From JAWLGW01 sp964569055 (GTDB taxonomy: Bacteria > Planctomycetota > J058), in assembly GCA_964569055.1 (NCBI GenBank), contig CAZMSZ010000017.1, positions 1-38,649 on the forward strand: DNA of 38,649 bases, written 5' to 3'. Position numbers and translations under genes: made by a program. A model generated the notes under the pieces. The model ran no database searches. It was not told the DNA's origin and saw only the letters and a program-made list of their open reading frames with translations. Below are positions 1 through 6,719 of this stretch, piece by piece (position 1 is the stretch's first letter; every line of letters starts with the position of its first letter).

Positions 1-9
1 CCGGCCTCG

Positions 10-510
10 CTATCGCGCCCGCTCCTGCAGGTGGCGCGCCCAGCGCTCGGGGACGGCGGCGGCGTAGCGGCGGCGCACTGCGCCGATCGTGGGGCCTTGG
101 GTCTCGACCTCGGCCGCGGCCTCGCCGAAGGGGCCGCGCACCAGGAACGTGTAGCGGGCGGCCTCGCCCTCGAGCCGGAACGCGAGCGGCACGCGGTCGA
201 CCTCGAGCGGCTCGCCGAGCATGGCCTGCAGGCTGGGGTCGCGCGCGAGGCGGGCCCGGGCCGGAGCGTAGCCGGGCGAGCGCAGCGCGGCGACGGTCGG
301 CACGCCCCACAGGACCAACAACCCCAGGGCGGGCACGCCGAGCGCGACCAGCGCGGCGCGGAGCGCGCGCCCAGACCAGCGGCTGAGCCGTTCGCGCGTG
401 GTCTCCGGCGGCTCCCACGCGGCGTCCGCCGCCAGCTCCTCCGCGGTCGCCAGGCGCGCGGCGGGGCGCGGTCGGACCAGCACCACGCAGCGCGGCCGGC
501 TCGGGCTCAC
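10..510 (-). CDS. Coa1-like small membrane protein
   Basis: A 166-residue protein with one clear membrane segment (about residues 45-65, rich in Ala, Leu and Val) after a cytoplasmic N-terminus. The part beyond the membrane reads 'LGEPLEVDRVPLAFRL', then 'YTFLVRGPFGEAAAEV'. This resembles the cytochrome-oxidase assembly factor Coa1 domain, which has a conserved 'LG-P' start and a 'v-GpkG-g-v' strand and is common as a stand-alone protein in planctomycetes. The GTG start at 510 overlaps the stop of the PspA-like gene in a GTGA, so translation is probably coupled. The reading is tentative: the fold fits, but no catalytic residues exist to confirm it, and a role in oxidase assembly here is not shown. 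Confidence 0.6.
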   Translation of the reverse strand: MSPSRPRCVVLVRPRPAARLATAEELAADAAWEPPETTRERLSRWSGRALRAALVALGVPALGLLVLWGVPTVAALRSPGYAPARARLARDPSLQAMLGEPLEVDRVPLAFRLEGEAARYTFLVRGPFGEAAAEVETQGPTIGAVRRRYAAAVPERWARHLQERAR

Positions 511-1016
511 GAGCCCTCGAACTCGCGCAGGATGTCCTCGGCGCTCTGCCCGGGCAGGTCGGGCGGCGGGAGCGGCTCCGCCGCGGCGGGCGACGCGTCC
601 TGCTCCTCGAGCGCCATGTCGAGCCGCGCCTCGTTGAGCGCGGCGTCCTCCTCGAGCTTGCGCAGCATGTCGTCGGCGGCCCCGAGCACGTTCATGGAGT
701 CGGCCATGGCGCCCAGCGGCGCGGTGAGCTTGGCCATGGCCTCGGCGCTCGCCAGCTCGCCCGAGCGCTGCTTGCCGAGCTCGTAGTTGCGCTTGGCGAG
801 GGCGACCTTCTGCTCGCCCTCGCGGACCTTGGCCTTGAGCTCCTCGTACTTGAGCGCGCACTCCTTGGCCCGCTCGCGCTCGCCGGCGAGGAGCGCCTTC
901 TTGATCAGCGCCTCGGACGCGGGGAGCCGCTCGCGCAGCTTCTCGAGCTGCTTCTCGGCGAACTTCACCTCGCCGAGGAGCTGCACCAGCTGCTCCTGAT
1001 GCTTGCGCGACCTCAC
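507..1016 (-). CDS. PspA/IM30-like coiled-coil protein (short)
   Basis: A 169-residue, highly charged, almost wholly helical protein. Residues 1-110 form a continuous coiled coil ('EKQLEKLRERLPASEALIKK', then 'AKVREGEQKVALAKRNYELG'). The C-terminus 'AEDILREFEGS' is like the tail of PspA/IM30 proteins, which bind and stabilise the inner membrane. Family members are usually about 220-230 residues, so this one lacks part of the N-terminal amphipathic region, and membrane binding is uncertain. The GTG start at 1016 lies inside the stop of the upstream zinc-ribbon gene and follows an AGGAGG ribosome site; the stop overlaps the downstream start. The three genes form one transcription unit. It could instead be an unrelated coiled-coil protein. 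Confidence 0.6.
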   Translation of the reverse strand: MRSRKHQEQLVQLLGEVKFAEKQLEKLRERLPASEALIKKALLAGERERAKECALKYEELKAKVREGEQKVALAKRNYELGKQRSGELASAEAMAKLTAPLGAMADSMNVLGAADDMLRKLEEDAALNEARLDMALEEQDASPAAAEPLPPPDLPGQSAEDILREFEGS

Positions 1017-1507
1017 CGGCTCCTCCTCTTGGGGCCTGCGTCGGGCTCGCCGGCCTCGCCGGCCGCCAGCCAGGGGATCTGGCGCAGGTAGGCCATTCCC
1101 TTGGGGTTGAGCTTGCTGCTGCCGCCCATCAGCCGCCCGGTGCGCAGGTCGAGGCCGCAGCTGGTGCAGATCAACTGGTCCATCTGCAGCCGCTCCTTGC
1201 AGGAGGGGCAGCGGAACTTCGAGGGGCGAACTTGCGCCTGGCGCTCCCAGCGCTCGTCGGCCTCGGTCTTGAGCATCAGCTTGGAGGGGAGCACGAACGC
1301 GCGCGGCGCGGGCCCGCGGTCCTCGAGGTAGGCGAGGTATTCCTCCCAGTTGGGCGGCGGGTCGAGCTTGATCGCCCGCTGCGCCGGCTGGCTCGCGTCG
1401 CCGGGCACCACCAGCCGCTCGCCGCAGTGGGGACACTTGCCGCGCCGGCCCTCGGTGCCGCTGGGAAAGCGGACGCGCTTGCCGCACTCGTGGGTCAGCT
1501 CGGGCAC
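1013..1507 (-). CDS. Double zinc-ribbon protein, planctomycete type
   Basis: A 164-residue soluble protein with two zinc ribbons. The N-terminal one runs from 'ELTHECGKRVRF' to 'KCPHCGERLVVPG'. The second is 'FRCPSCKERLQMDQ' followed by 'ICTSCGLDLRTGRLM'. A ribbon ending in 'CGxDLRTG' is a hallmark I associate with planctomycete proteins and is one reason for the lineage call. Between them lies a polar linker of about 50 residues. The GTG start at 1507 was chosen because GGAGG sits about 9 nt upstream; longer in-frame versions run antisense to nothing recognisable. It is the first gene of a three-gene overlapping unit. The molecular role is unknown; zinc binding is inferred from the cysteine spacing. 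Confidence 0.75.
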   Translation of the reverse strand: MPELTHECGKRVRFPSGTEGRRGKCPHCGERLVVPGDASQPAQRAIKLDPPPNWEEYLAYLEDRGPAPRAFVLPSKLMLKTEADERWERQAQVRPSKFRCPSCKERLQMDQLICTSCGLDLRTGRLMGGSSKLNPKGMAYLRQIPWLAAGEAGEPDAGPKRRSR

Positions 1508-1603
1508 CGCCGGACCTCCGGGCAGCAATGGTATCAGCGGGGCCGCGGGGGCGTGAGGCGGAGGCCGCTCGCGGCGGGGTGGGCGGTGTGGGAGCATGGC
1601 GGG

Positions 1604-2032
1604 GTGCTGATCCAGGTGGTCTGTCGTTGCCGCGTCCGCCGGACGATCGACACCGGCGAGGTCGGGGCCTGGCGTCTGCGCTGCAAGCAGTGCGGCGACG
1701 TGCTGTACGACCCCGCCACCGCGCCGCCCGAGCCCGCGCCGGCGGTCGAGGACGAGGACGACACGCAGTTCCAGCGCTGGCTGGAGGGCTCGGGCGAGCT
1801 CAAGCTGCTCCTCTCGAGCGAGGGGGACCAGGCGCCGCCGTGCCCGCGCCACCCCTCGCGGCGCGTGGTGGCGGCCTGCACCCGCTGCGCGGAGCTGCTC
1901 TGCAAGCACTGCCTCGACCGGATCGACGATCAGTTCGCCTGCGCGGCCTGCGCCGCCGAGGTCGCCGCCCGGGTCGACCCGGCGCAGGGCGGCCTGCTCG
2001 CCTGGTTCCGCCGCCTGCTCGGGAGCGGCTGA
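1604..2032 (+). CDS. Zinc-finger protein with B-box-like domain
   Basis: A 142-residue protein. Near the N-terminus 'CRCRVRRTIDTG' and 'LRCKQCGDVLYD' form a zinc ribbon. An acidic linker follows, then a B-box-like segment starting 'CPRHPSRRVVAACTRCAELL' and continuing 'CKHCLDRIDDQFACAAC' (about residues 77-118). The C-terminal 20 residues are amphipathic with two Trp/Phe-Arg patches. B-box-type fingers in bacteria are mostly found in planctomycetes and myxobacteria and are thought to bind protein, but no partner is visible here. The GTG start at 1604 has GGAG about 10 nt upstream; earlier in-frame codons would overlap the divergent zinc-ribbon gene. The gene is divergent from that gene, with a 96-nt gap that probably holds both promoters. 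Confidence 0.65.
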   Translation: MLIQVVCRCRVRRTIDTGEVGAWRLRCKQCGDVLYDPATAPPEPAPAVEDEDDTQFQRWLEGSGELKLLLSSEGDQAPPCPRHPSRRVVAACTRCAELLCKHCLDRIDDQFACAACAAEVAARVDPAQGGLLAWFRRLLGSG

Positions 2033-2124
2033 CGCGGCAAGCCCCGCAGGCGCAAGGCGCCGCCTGGCCCGGCCAACGCGGCCGCGCCCGCGGCGTATGC
2101 TCTGCACCCCCTCCAGGAGCGCGC

Positions 2125-2958
2125 ATGGCCCCCACTCGCTGCACCGCCCTCGCCGCCCTCGGGCTGGCCCTCCTCACGTTCGCCGCGCCCGCGCACGGGC
2201 AGGAGCAGCCCCCCCGTGGGGAGGAGCGCCGCGACGGCGAGGAGGAACAGGAGCGCGGCGCGCGCGGCGGCTTCGGCGAGGGGTTCGCCGAGCAGGCGGT
2301 GAGCTTCCTCAAGCGCGAGCTCGACCTCGACCCGACGCAGGAGGTGCAGGTCCGCATGATCATGGAGGACGTGATCGAGCGGGCCTGGTCGCGCATGAGC
2401 GACATGTTCCGCGGCGGCTTCGGGCCCGACGCGCTCACGCCCGAGGCGCAGGAGAAGGCGCGCGAGGCGTTCGAGGACGTGCGGCTCGAGACGGCCAAGC
2501 GGATCGGGGAGGTCCTCAGCCCCGCGCAGAAGCGCGAGTTCGAGCTGCTGCTCGACCAGTTCGATCGCCGCGCCCAGCAGTTCGAGCAGGGCCGCCGCGC
2601 GTGGGAGGACCCGAGCGAGCTGTTCAACCCCGCCCCGCCCTCCAAGCGGCTGATGCTCGCCAAGGCCGAGCGCGCGCTGTTCCTCGGCCCCGAGGAGACC
2701 GCGGTGATCCTCCCGTTCATCGAGCGGGTGCTCGACGCGCGCCAGGCCCTCTACGAGGGGCGCAAGGTGCGCCGCCGCGACCTGCTCAACGCCACCCGCG
2801 CCGGCGCCGCGCAGGACGAGATCGCCGAGCGCCTGGCCACGATCCGCGCGGCCGAGCAGTTCCAGCAGCTCGAGCTGTTCGCCGCCCAGCAGGCCCTGCG
2901 CGAGCTGCTCACGATCGAGCAGGAGGCGCGGCTGGTGGCGATGGACGTCCTGGACTGA
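2125..2958 (+). CDS. Exported helical protein of unknown function
   Basis: A 277-residue protein with a signal peptide (residues 1-25, ending 'AAPAHGQEQ') followed by a Glu/Arg-rich low-complexity stretch. The mature part is all-helical and contains 'LDLDPTQEVQVRMIMED' and 'VLSPAQKREFELLLDQF', each reminiscent of the LTxxQ motif of Spy/CpxP periplasmic chaperones. That resemblance is only local, and I would not assign a function from it. ATG at 2125 has AGGAG 5 nt upstream, a strong start. It follows the zinc-finger gene by 92 nt on the same strand. No membrane segment is seen after the signal peptide, so the product is probably periplasmic. Confidence 0.7.
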   Translation: MAPTRCTALAALGLALLTFAAPAHGQEQPPRGEERRDGEEEQERGARGGFGEGFAEQAVSFLKRELDLDPTQEVQVRMIMEDVIERAWSRMSDMFRGGFGPDALTPEAQEKAREAFEDVRLETAKRIGEVLSPAQKREFELLLDQFDRRAQQFEQGRRAWEDPSELFNPAPPSKRLMLAKAERALFLGPEETAVILPFIERVLDARQALYEGRKVRRRDLLNATRAGAAQDEIAERLATIRAAEQFQQLELFAAQQALRELLTIEQEARLVAMDVLD

Positions 2959-3008
2959 GCTTGCCAACGGCTCTGGTTGAGGTGATGCGAGCGGGTAGGA
3001 CCAACACT

Positions 3009-3023
3009 GTCAACGTCGTTGAC
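3009..3023. promoter_or_regulatory. Operator-like palindrome GTCAACG-T-CGTTGAC
   Basis: A perfect 7-bp inverted repeat around one central base, typical of a dimeric repressor site. It lies in the 276-bp space between the exported helical protein and the reductase. The same core, CAACG-N-CGTTGACGG, occurs again at 3956-3969 on the other side of the reductase. No binding protein can be named from the sequence. Confidence 0.4.
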
Positions 3024-3114
3024 GGGCTCGCGTCGCCGAGCCCGGGCTAGCTCGCAAGGATTTACGGGCGCGCCCCACCAGGGGAGGAGCAGGAACGGCG
3101 CGTGCAAACCGGGC

Positions 3115-3135
3115 GGGTGAGCGAGGAGCTCACCC
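3115..3135 (+). terminator. Hairpin GGGTGAGC-GAGGA-GCTCACCC
   Basis: A perfect 8-bp stem with a 5-nt loop, 157 nt after the exported helical protein gene. No U-run follows, so it is at best a factor-assisted or weak terminator. It could instead be part of the degraded membrane-protein copy that begins a few bases later. Confidence 0.35.
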
Positions 3136-3143
3136 ACCCATGA

Positions 3144-3224
3144 GGGCAGGCCGTGTTCTCCGGGGCGATCGCCCTGGGCGCGACCTGGACGATCGCCGGG
3201 GTGGTGCTGCGCACGACTTGGCGC
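3144..3224 (+). pseudogene. Remnant of a two-helix membrane protein
   Basis: The codons from 3144 read 'GQAVFSGAIALGATWTIAG' and match the last membrane helix of the intact protein at 4077-4469 ('GQAVFYGAILVGAIWTVVG'). By hand, bases 3145-3215 agree with 4363-4433 at about 52 of 71 positions. The codon just before the matching part is TGA, and the N-terminal two-thirds of the gene is absent, so this is a degraded partial copy. It sits directly upstream of the reductase, whose ribosome-binding site (GGAGG near 3225) lies at its end. A chance hydrophobic match is possible but unlikely given the base-level agreement. Confidence 0.6.
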
Positions 3225-3234
3225 GGAGGACCTC

Positions 3235-3873
3235 ATGAAGCTGGCGGTGTTTGGCGCGACGGGAGGAACAGGACGTCACTTGGTGAGCTTCGCGCTGGAG
3301 CGAGGCCATGCGGTAACTGCTCTGGTGCGCGAGCCCGAGAAGGCACAGCTCCCAGAAGGGATCACGATCGTGCAAGGTGACGTGCGCGATCCGGTGCGGG
3401 TCGCCGAGGTCATTGCCGGGCGCGAGGCTGTGCTGTCGTGTCTAGGCGCTGCGCTCGCGGCAAGTCACGGCTCGCGGGGCAAGGTCGGCGCGGATGCGGC
3501 GCCCGCGATCGTCAGCGGGATGAACCAACACGGCGTCAAGCGGCTGGTCGCGCTCTCCGCGCTGGGCGCCTGCGAAGGTAAGCCTCAGATGAGCTTCTTC
3601 TTCCGCGTGATCATGGCGACCGTGCTCCGCGGCATCTACGCCGACAAGAACGCGATGGAGCCGCTGATCCGAGCGACCGATCTCGACTGGACGATCGTGC
3701 GGCCGACCAACCTGAAAGACGGTGCGCGGACCGGAGAGCTCGACCTCGATCCGACGTCGAAGATCGGGATCACGTCGACGATCAATCGCGCCGACGTCGC
3801 CGACTTCATGCTCCAGATCGTGACCGATCCGCAGTACACGCGGCGCGTGGTCACCATCACGCACGGAGCCTGA
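3235..3873 (+). CDS. NAD(P)H-binding reductase, NmrA/SDR_a5-like
   Basis: A 212-residue protein with a complete Rossmann fold: 'MKLAVFGATGGTGRHLVSFA' carries the GxxGxxG dinucleotide motif at residues 7-13. 'VTALVREPEK' follows as the second strand, 'GDVRD' binds near the adenine, and 'TIVRPTNLKDG' is the substrate-side motif of atypical short-chain dehydrogenases of the NAD(P)H-binding/NmrA group. These act on small quinones or flavins or serve as redox sensors; the substrate here is unknown. ATG at 3235 follows GGAGG. The gene looks lower in GC than its neighbours and uses A/T-ending codons more often (for example 'ttt ggc gcg acg gga gga aca gga'). It lies between a broken and an intact copy of a membrane-protein gene, which suggests insertion or transfer. 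Confidence 0.85.
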   Translation: MKLAVFGATGGTGRHLVSFALERGHAVTALVREPEKAQLPEGITIVQGDVRDPVRVAEVIAGREAVLSCLGAALAASHGSRGKVGADAAPAIVSGMNQHGVKRLVALSALGACEGKPQMSFFFRVIMATVLRGIYADKNAMEPLIRATDLDWTIVRPTNLKDGARTGELDLDPTSKIGITSTINRADVADFMLQIVTDPQYTRRVVTITHGA

Positions 3874-3894
3874 TCCGGAGCAACGGAGGCGCGC

Positions 3895-3911
3895 CGGCGG
3901 CGAGCCCGCCG
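3895..3911 (+). terminator. Hairpin CGGCGG-CGAGC-CCGCCG
   Basis: A 6-bp all-GC stem with a 5-nt loop, 22 nt after the reductase stop. No T-run follows. It is a candidate terminator by position only. Confidence 0.35.
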
Positions 3912-3955
3912 AGGCTCGAGCGGCTCACGTCGGGTCGCATGTGAGCCGGTTGCGG

Positions 3956-3966
3956 CAACGGCGTTG
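3956..3966. promoter_or_regulatory. Second palindrome CAACG-G-CGTTG
   Basis: A perfect 5-bp inverted repeat around one base, followed by ACGG exactly as at 3009-3024. It lies 110 nt upstream of the membrane-protein gene at 4077, in its likely promoter region. The matching site upstream of the degraded copy suggests that both were once under the same regulator. Confidence 0.4.
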
Positions 3967-4076
3967 ACGGTGCCCAGCGGGGAGGGCGCCGTCCGGCCAA
4001 AGGGTCTGCGTGTCGCTGCCGCCTCGGAAGGCTGGGCACGCACCGTGCACTGGGGCGGGGCACGGAGGAGAGACCC

Positions 4077-4469
4077 ATGAAGACCACGACCGCTCGCACC
4101 CGCACCACCACCACCCGCAAGACCACCCGCCGCGCGACCGACGCCGACTCCAGGCAGCGCCGCGCCTCGCCGCGCGAGGCGCGCGACGAGCGGGCCGAGG
4201 CCGAGCTCGAGGCCGAGCTCCTGGCCAAGCTGGAGCGGATGCGCAGGGAGCTGCACGCCGCCGGAGCAGGAGCGCCCGAGCCCTCCAACGGCGCGGTGAA
4301 CATGCTGATCCAGGGGCTGTTGATCCTCGCGGCCGGGATCGGGCTCACCGTCGCGAGCGGCGGGCAGGCGGTGTTCTACGGCGCGATCCTGGTCGGCGCG
4401 ATCTGGACGGTGGTCGGCGCGGCGCTCGCGACGGGGCGCACCACCGTCCTCGGCATGAAGGTCTGCTAG
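4077..4469 (+). CDS. Two-helix membrane protein, basic N-terminus
   Basis: A 130-residue protein. Residues 1-40 are Thr/Arg-rich and very basic, and 41-65 are a charged helix ('EAELEAELLAKLERMRRELH'). Two membrane helices follow at about residues 77-94 ('MLIQGLLILAAGIGLTVASG') and 98-120 ('AVFYGAILVGAIWTVVG'). The topology resembles small bacterial membrane proteins with two helices at the C-terminus; I do not recognise the family. ATG at 4077 follows GGAGGAG. The gene converges on the exported protein at 4513-5754 with 43 nt between them. A degraded partial copy lies at 3144-3224. Confidence 0.65.
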   Translation: MKTTTARTRTTTTRKTTRRATDADSRQRRASPREARDERAEAELEAELLAKLERMRRELHAAGAGAPEPSNGAVNMLIQGLLILAAGIGLTVASGGQAVFYGAILVGAIWTVVGAALATGRTTVLGMKVC

Positions 4470-4512
4470 CAGCAGCGGCGCGCCGGATTCGCGAGGGGCT
4501 GCGCTGGCGGAC

Positions 4513-5754
4513 CTACTCCGCCAGCGCGGCCTCGACGCGTCCGGCGAACGTCTCCCAGGCCCGCGCCAGCTCGGGGCGCGCGGCGTAGCCCGCCAGGATC
4601 GCCCGCAGCTCGCCCGCGAGCGCCTCGGCGTGCTTGCGCAGCAGGTGACCGGGGGCCTCGGGGGCCGTCGCGTCGCGCACGGCCTGACGCACCGGCTCGA
4701 GGTCGGCCTGCAGCGCCTCGAGCGCGTCGAGCGCCTCGTCGCCCAGCTCGTCGGGGAGCGGGCGGCGGGCGAGCTCGGCGGCGCGGGTCGCGTGCGCCGC
4801 GAGCGAGGGGTCGGCCTGGGCGCGCCGGGCGGCGGCGGCCAGCCGACGGAGGCGGGCCCGCAGCGGCTCGCTGTCGACGGCCGCGCGCCCTACCGCCCGC
4901 GCCAGGCCCGCGAGCTGGTAGGCCTCGCGAGCCAGGGCCGGGAGCTCGGCACGCAGGCGGGTGTGGAGCGAGCGCCGCGCGGTCCGCATGGCCGCGATCG
5001 CCGCGTCACGCACCCAGACCTCGACCCGGACCGCGTCGGCGGCCGTGCGCGGCCGCGGCCGACCCGGCAGCGCGCCGAACGCCTCGCGGACGGCGGCGCG
5101 GAGCTCGGCGTCGCGCGCGTCCCGCCGCGGCGCTCGCACCAGCTCGAGCTCCAGCGCGCCGCCCGGCAGGCTGATCTTGCGGGTGCCGCCGAAGAACGAC
5201 CAGCGGCTGCCCTCGATCGCCTCGAGCGCGACCCGCGCCGGACGCGGGGAGCCGGCGCCGAAGGCGGCGGGCGCCAGCGTCAGCGGCTCGGCCGCGTCGG
5301 CCATGTCCTCCCAGTTGGTCACGTCCTCCTCGCGCACCGAGAGGGCGAGCGCCTGACCGGCGGGGGCGGGCAGCTCGAGCCAGGGCGCGTCCGGGAAGGC
5401 GTGGTCGCCGAGCTCGTCGCCGAGCTCGATCACCGCCGCCGCGAGCGTCCGCTCCACCCCACCCAGCTCCGCGAACACGTGGACCTCCTCGGCGGCGGCG
5501 CTGTCGAAGTCGCCCCCGATCCGCGCCGCGCGCAGCCGCACGAACCACGCCTCGGCGCCCTCGCCCGCGACGGGGAACGCGGGCGGAGGCTCCGGCAGCG
5601 CGGGGAGGCGCTCCTTGCTGGGCGCCTCCTCGTCGCGCTCCACCTCGCTGACCGCCGCGTCGTCCTCGGGCGGATCCTGCGCCCAGGCGCGCGGGGCGAG
5701 CACCAGCAGCGGGAGGGCGAGCAGCGCGAGGGGCCGACGGAGCGAGCGGCGCAT
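4513..5754 (-). CDS. Secreted protein of unknown function
   Basis: A 413-residue protein with an N-terminal signal peptide (residues 1-25, ending 'LAPRAWAQDPP'). An acidic, Pro-rich stretch of 45 residues follows. A probable beta-rich domain spans about residues 65-200, including 'SRWSFFGGTRKISLPGGALE', and a C-terminal half is all-helical and Ala/Arg/Leu-rich. I recognise no enzyme motif. ATG at 5754 has AGAGGA about 9 nt upstream. It lies 31 nt downstream of the 5786-6448 gene on the same strand, so the two are probably co-transcribed. Export to the periplasm is the only firm inference. Confidence 0.65.
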   Translation of the reverse strand: MRRSLRRPLALLALPLLVLAPRAWAQDPPEDDAAVSEVERDEEAPSKERLPALPEPPPAFPVAGEGAEAWFVRLRAARIGGDFDSAAAEEVHVFAELGGVERTLAAAVIELGDELGDHAFPDAPWLELPAPAGQALALSVREEDVTNWEDMADAAEPLTLAPAAFGAGSPRPARVALEAIEGSRWSFFGGTRKISLPGGALELELVRAPRRDARDAELRAAVREAFGALPGRPRPRTAADAVRVEVWVRDAAIAAMRTARRSLHTRLRAELPALAREAYQLAGLARAVGRAAVDSEPLRARLRRLAAAARRAQADPSLAAHATRAAELARRPLPDELGDEALDALEALQADLEPVRQAVRDATAPEAPGHLLRKHAEALAGELRAILAGYAARPELARAWETFAGRVEAALAE

Positions 5755-5785
5755 GGGCGCGGTCCTCTACGGGGCTGCGCGCGGC

Positions 5786-6448
5786 TCAGGCGGCGCGCGG
5801 GGGTCGGCCGTTCAGCGCCCATGCGGCGAGCGCCGCGCGGATCGCGCGCCGGACGGCGAGCCCGCCGAGGTCCTCGGCGGCGGTCGCCGCGTCGGCCGCG
5901 CGCGCGGCCCCTTCGAGCGGCGGCACGTCGTCGCGCGCCAGGCCGATCGCGCAGGCGCCCAGCCCCTGGGCGACCGGCAGGAACGGGCCCGCGAACGTGG
6001 CGTCCCACACCGCGCGCTCGAGCGCCGCGGCGTGGGCCGGGTCGGGGCGCACCAAGAACCGCTCCGCGGCGGCCACGACCTCGTGCGGGCGCGAGTCGCG
6101 CGGGCGGCGGCGCTCGAACGCGGGCAGCGCCGCCGCGGCGGCCGCCGCCGCCGCGACCGCGCAGGGCTGCTTGCCGAAGTCCGCCAGGCCGAGCACCCAC
6201 CGCTCGAGGTCGCGCGCGGGCCCGGGCGCCGCCGCGCCGAGCGCCGCGAGCGCCGCGCGCGCCGGTCGGTGACCCGCATAGGCGGCGAGCCGCAGCCGCT
6301 CGACCGTCAGCTCCCCCAGCTCGAGCCGCAGCCGCAGCCGCTCGGGCTCGGGCGCCGCGGCCCGCTCCAGCCAGCGCAGGTATTGCGACCCATCGCGCGG
6401 GTCATCGCCGCGAAAGCGCCGCTCGAGGGTGCGCAGCAGCAGGTCCAC
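5786..6448 (-). CDS. Ala-rich protein of unknown function
   Basis: A 220-residue soluble protein, very rich in Ala, Arg and Leu. The segment 'GELTVERLRLAAYAGHRPAR' near residues 46-65 is a phrase I associate with uncharacterised planctomycete and myxobacterial proteins, but I cannot name the family. No membrane segment or signal peptide is visible. The start is GTG at 6448. There is no ribosome-binding site; instead TATCCT lies at 6455-6460 on this strand, 6 nt before the start, as in a leaderless transcript. The gene precedes the secreted protein at 4513-5754 and is followed upstream by repeat copy A. Confidence 0.55.
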   Translation of the reverse strand: MDLLLRTLERRFRGDDPRDGSQYLRWLERAAAPEPERLRLRLELGELTVERLRLAAYAGHRPARAALAALGAAAPGPARDLERWVLGLADFGKQPCAVAAAAAAAAALPAFERRRPRDSRPHEVVAAAERFLVRPDPAHAAALERAVWDATFAGPFLPVAQGLGACAIGLARDDVPPLEGAARAADAATAAEDLGGLAVRRAIRAALAAWALNGRPPRAA

Positions 6449-6454
6449 AGGTCG

Positions 6455-6460
6455 AGGATA
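6455..6460 (-). promoter_or_regulatory. -10-like TATCCT six bases before a start codon
   Basis: TATCCT followed by six bases and GTG, with no Shine-Dalgarno sequence. Transcription would begin at or next to the start codon, as on leaderless messages. The -35 region is not recognisable. Confidence 0.35.
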
Positions 6461-6481
6461 GCGCGCCTGCGCCCGCCACGC

Positions 6482-6600
6482 ACCGAGGGACGTGTCTCAC
6501 GGCGAGACGGGGTCGTATCGAGCGATAGCCTCCTTGCCCTTGCCCTTGCCCGGGCATTGTTCCGCGTTGGCGAGGCGTGGGATTCGTAAGCGACAGCCTC
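6482..6600. repeat. Intergenic repeat copy A (AGCGACAGC family)
   Basis: The segment opens with ACCGAGGGACG and has a hairpin GTCTC-ACGGC-GAGAC at 6494-6508. It continues with CGAGCGATAGCCTCCTTGCC, two further TTGCCC units, and ends with the exact core AGCGACAGC at 6589-6597. The order of these elements matches copy C0 at 28681-28803. It lies in a 171-bp gene-free stretch before the scaffold gap. Translations through it are low-complexity Gly-Lys and are not proposed as genes. Confidence 0.6.
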
Positions 6601-6619
6601 CGGGGAGAGGCCGTCGCAT

Positions 6620-6719
6620 NNNNNNNNNNNNNNNNNNNNNNNNNNNNNNNNNNNNNNNNNNNNNNNNNNNNNNNNNNNNNNNNNNNNNNNNNNNNNNNNN
6701 NNNNNNNNNNNNNNNNNNN
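6620..6719. other. Assembly gap of 100 Ns
   Basis: Exactly 100 N bases, the conventional size for a scaffold gap of unknown length. It removes the C-terminus of the EF-G-like gene and whatever separates that gene from repeat copy A. Confidence 0.99.

Noticed and set aside
4630..6528. A 632-residue plus-strand reading frame
   Set aside because: It is antisense to the secreted and Ala-rich proteins, made of Arg/Gly/Ala-rich low-complexity sequence without domains, as is usual for shadows in GC-rich DNA.
6497..6619. C-terminus of the EF-G-like protein on the far side of the gap
   Set aside because: The frame stays open, but the residues are Gly-Lys-rich and do not match any EF-G end; the DNA is repeat copy A.
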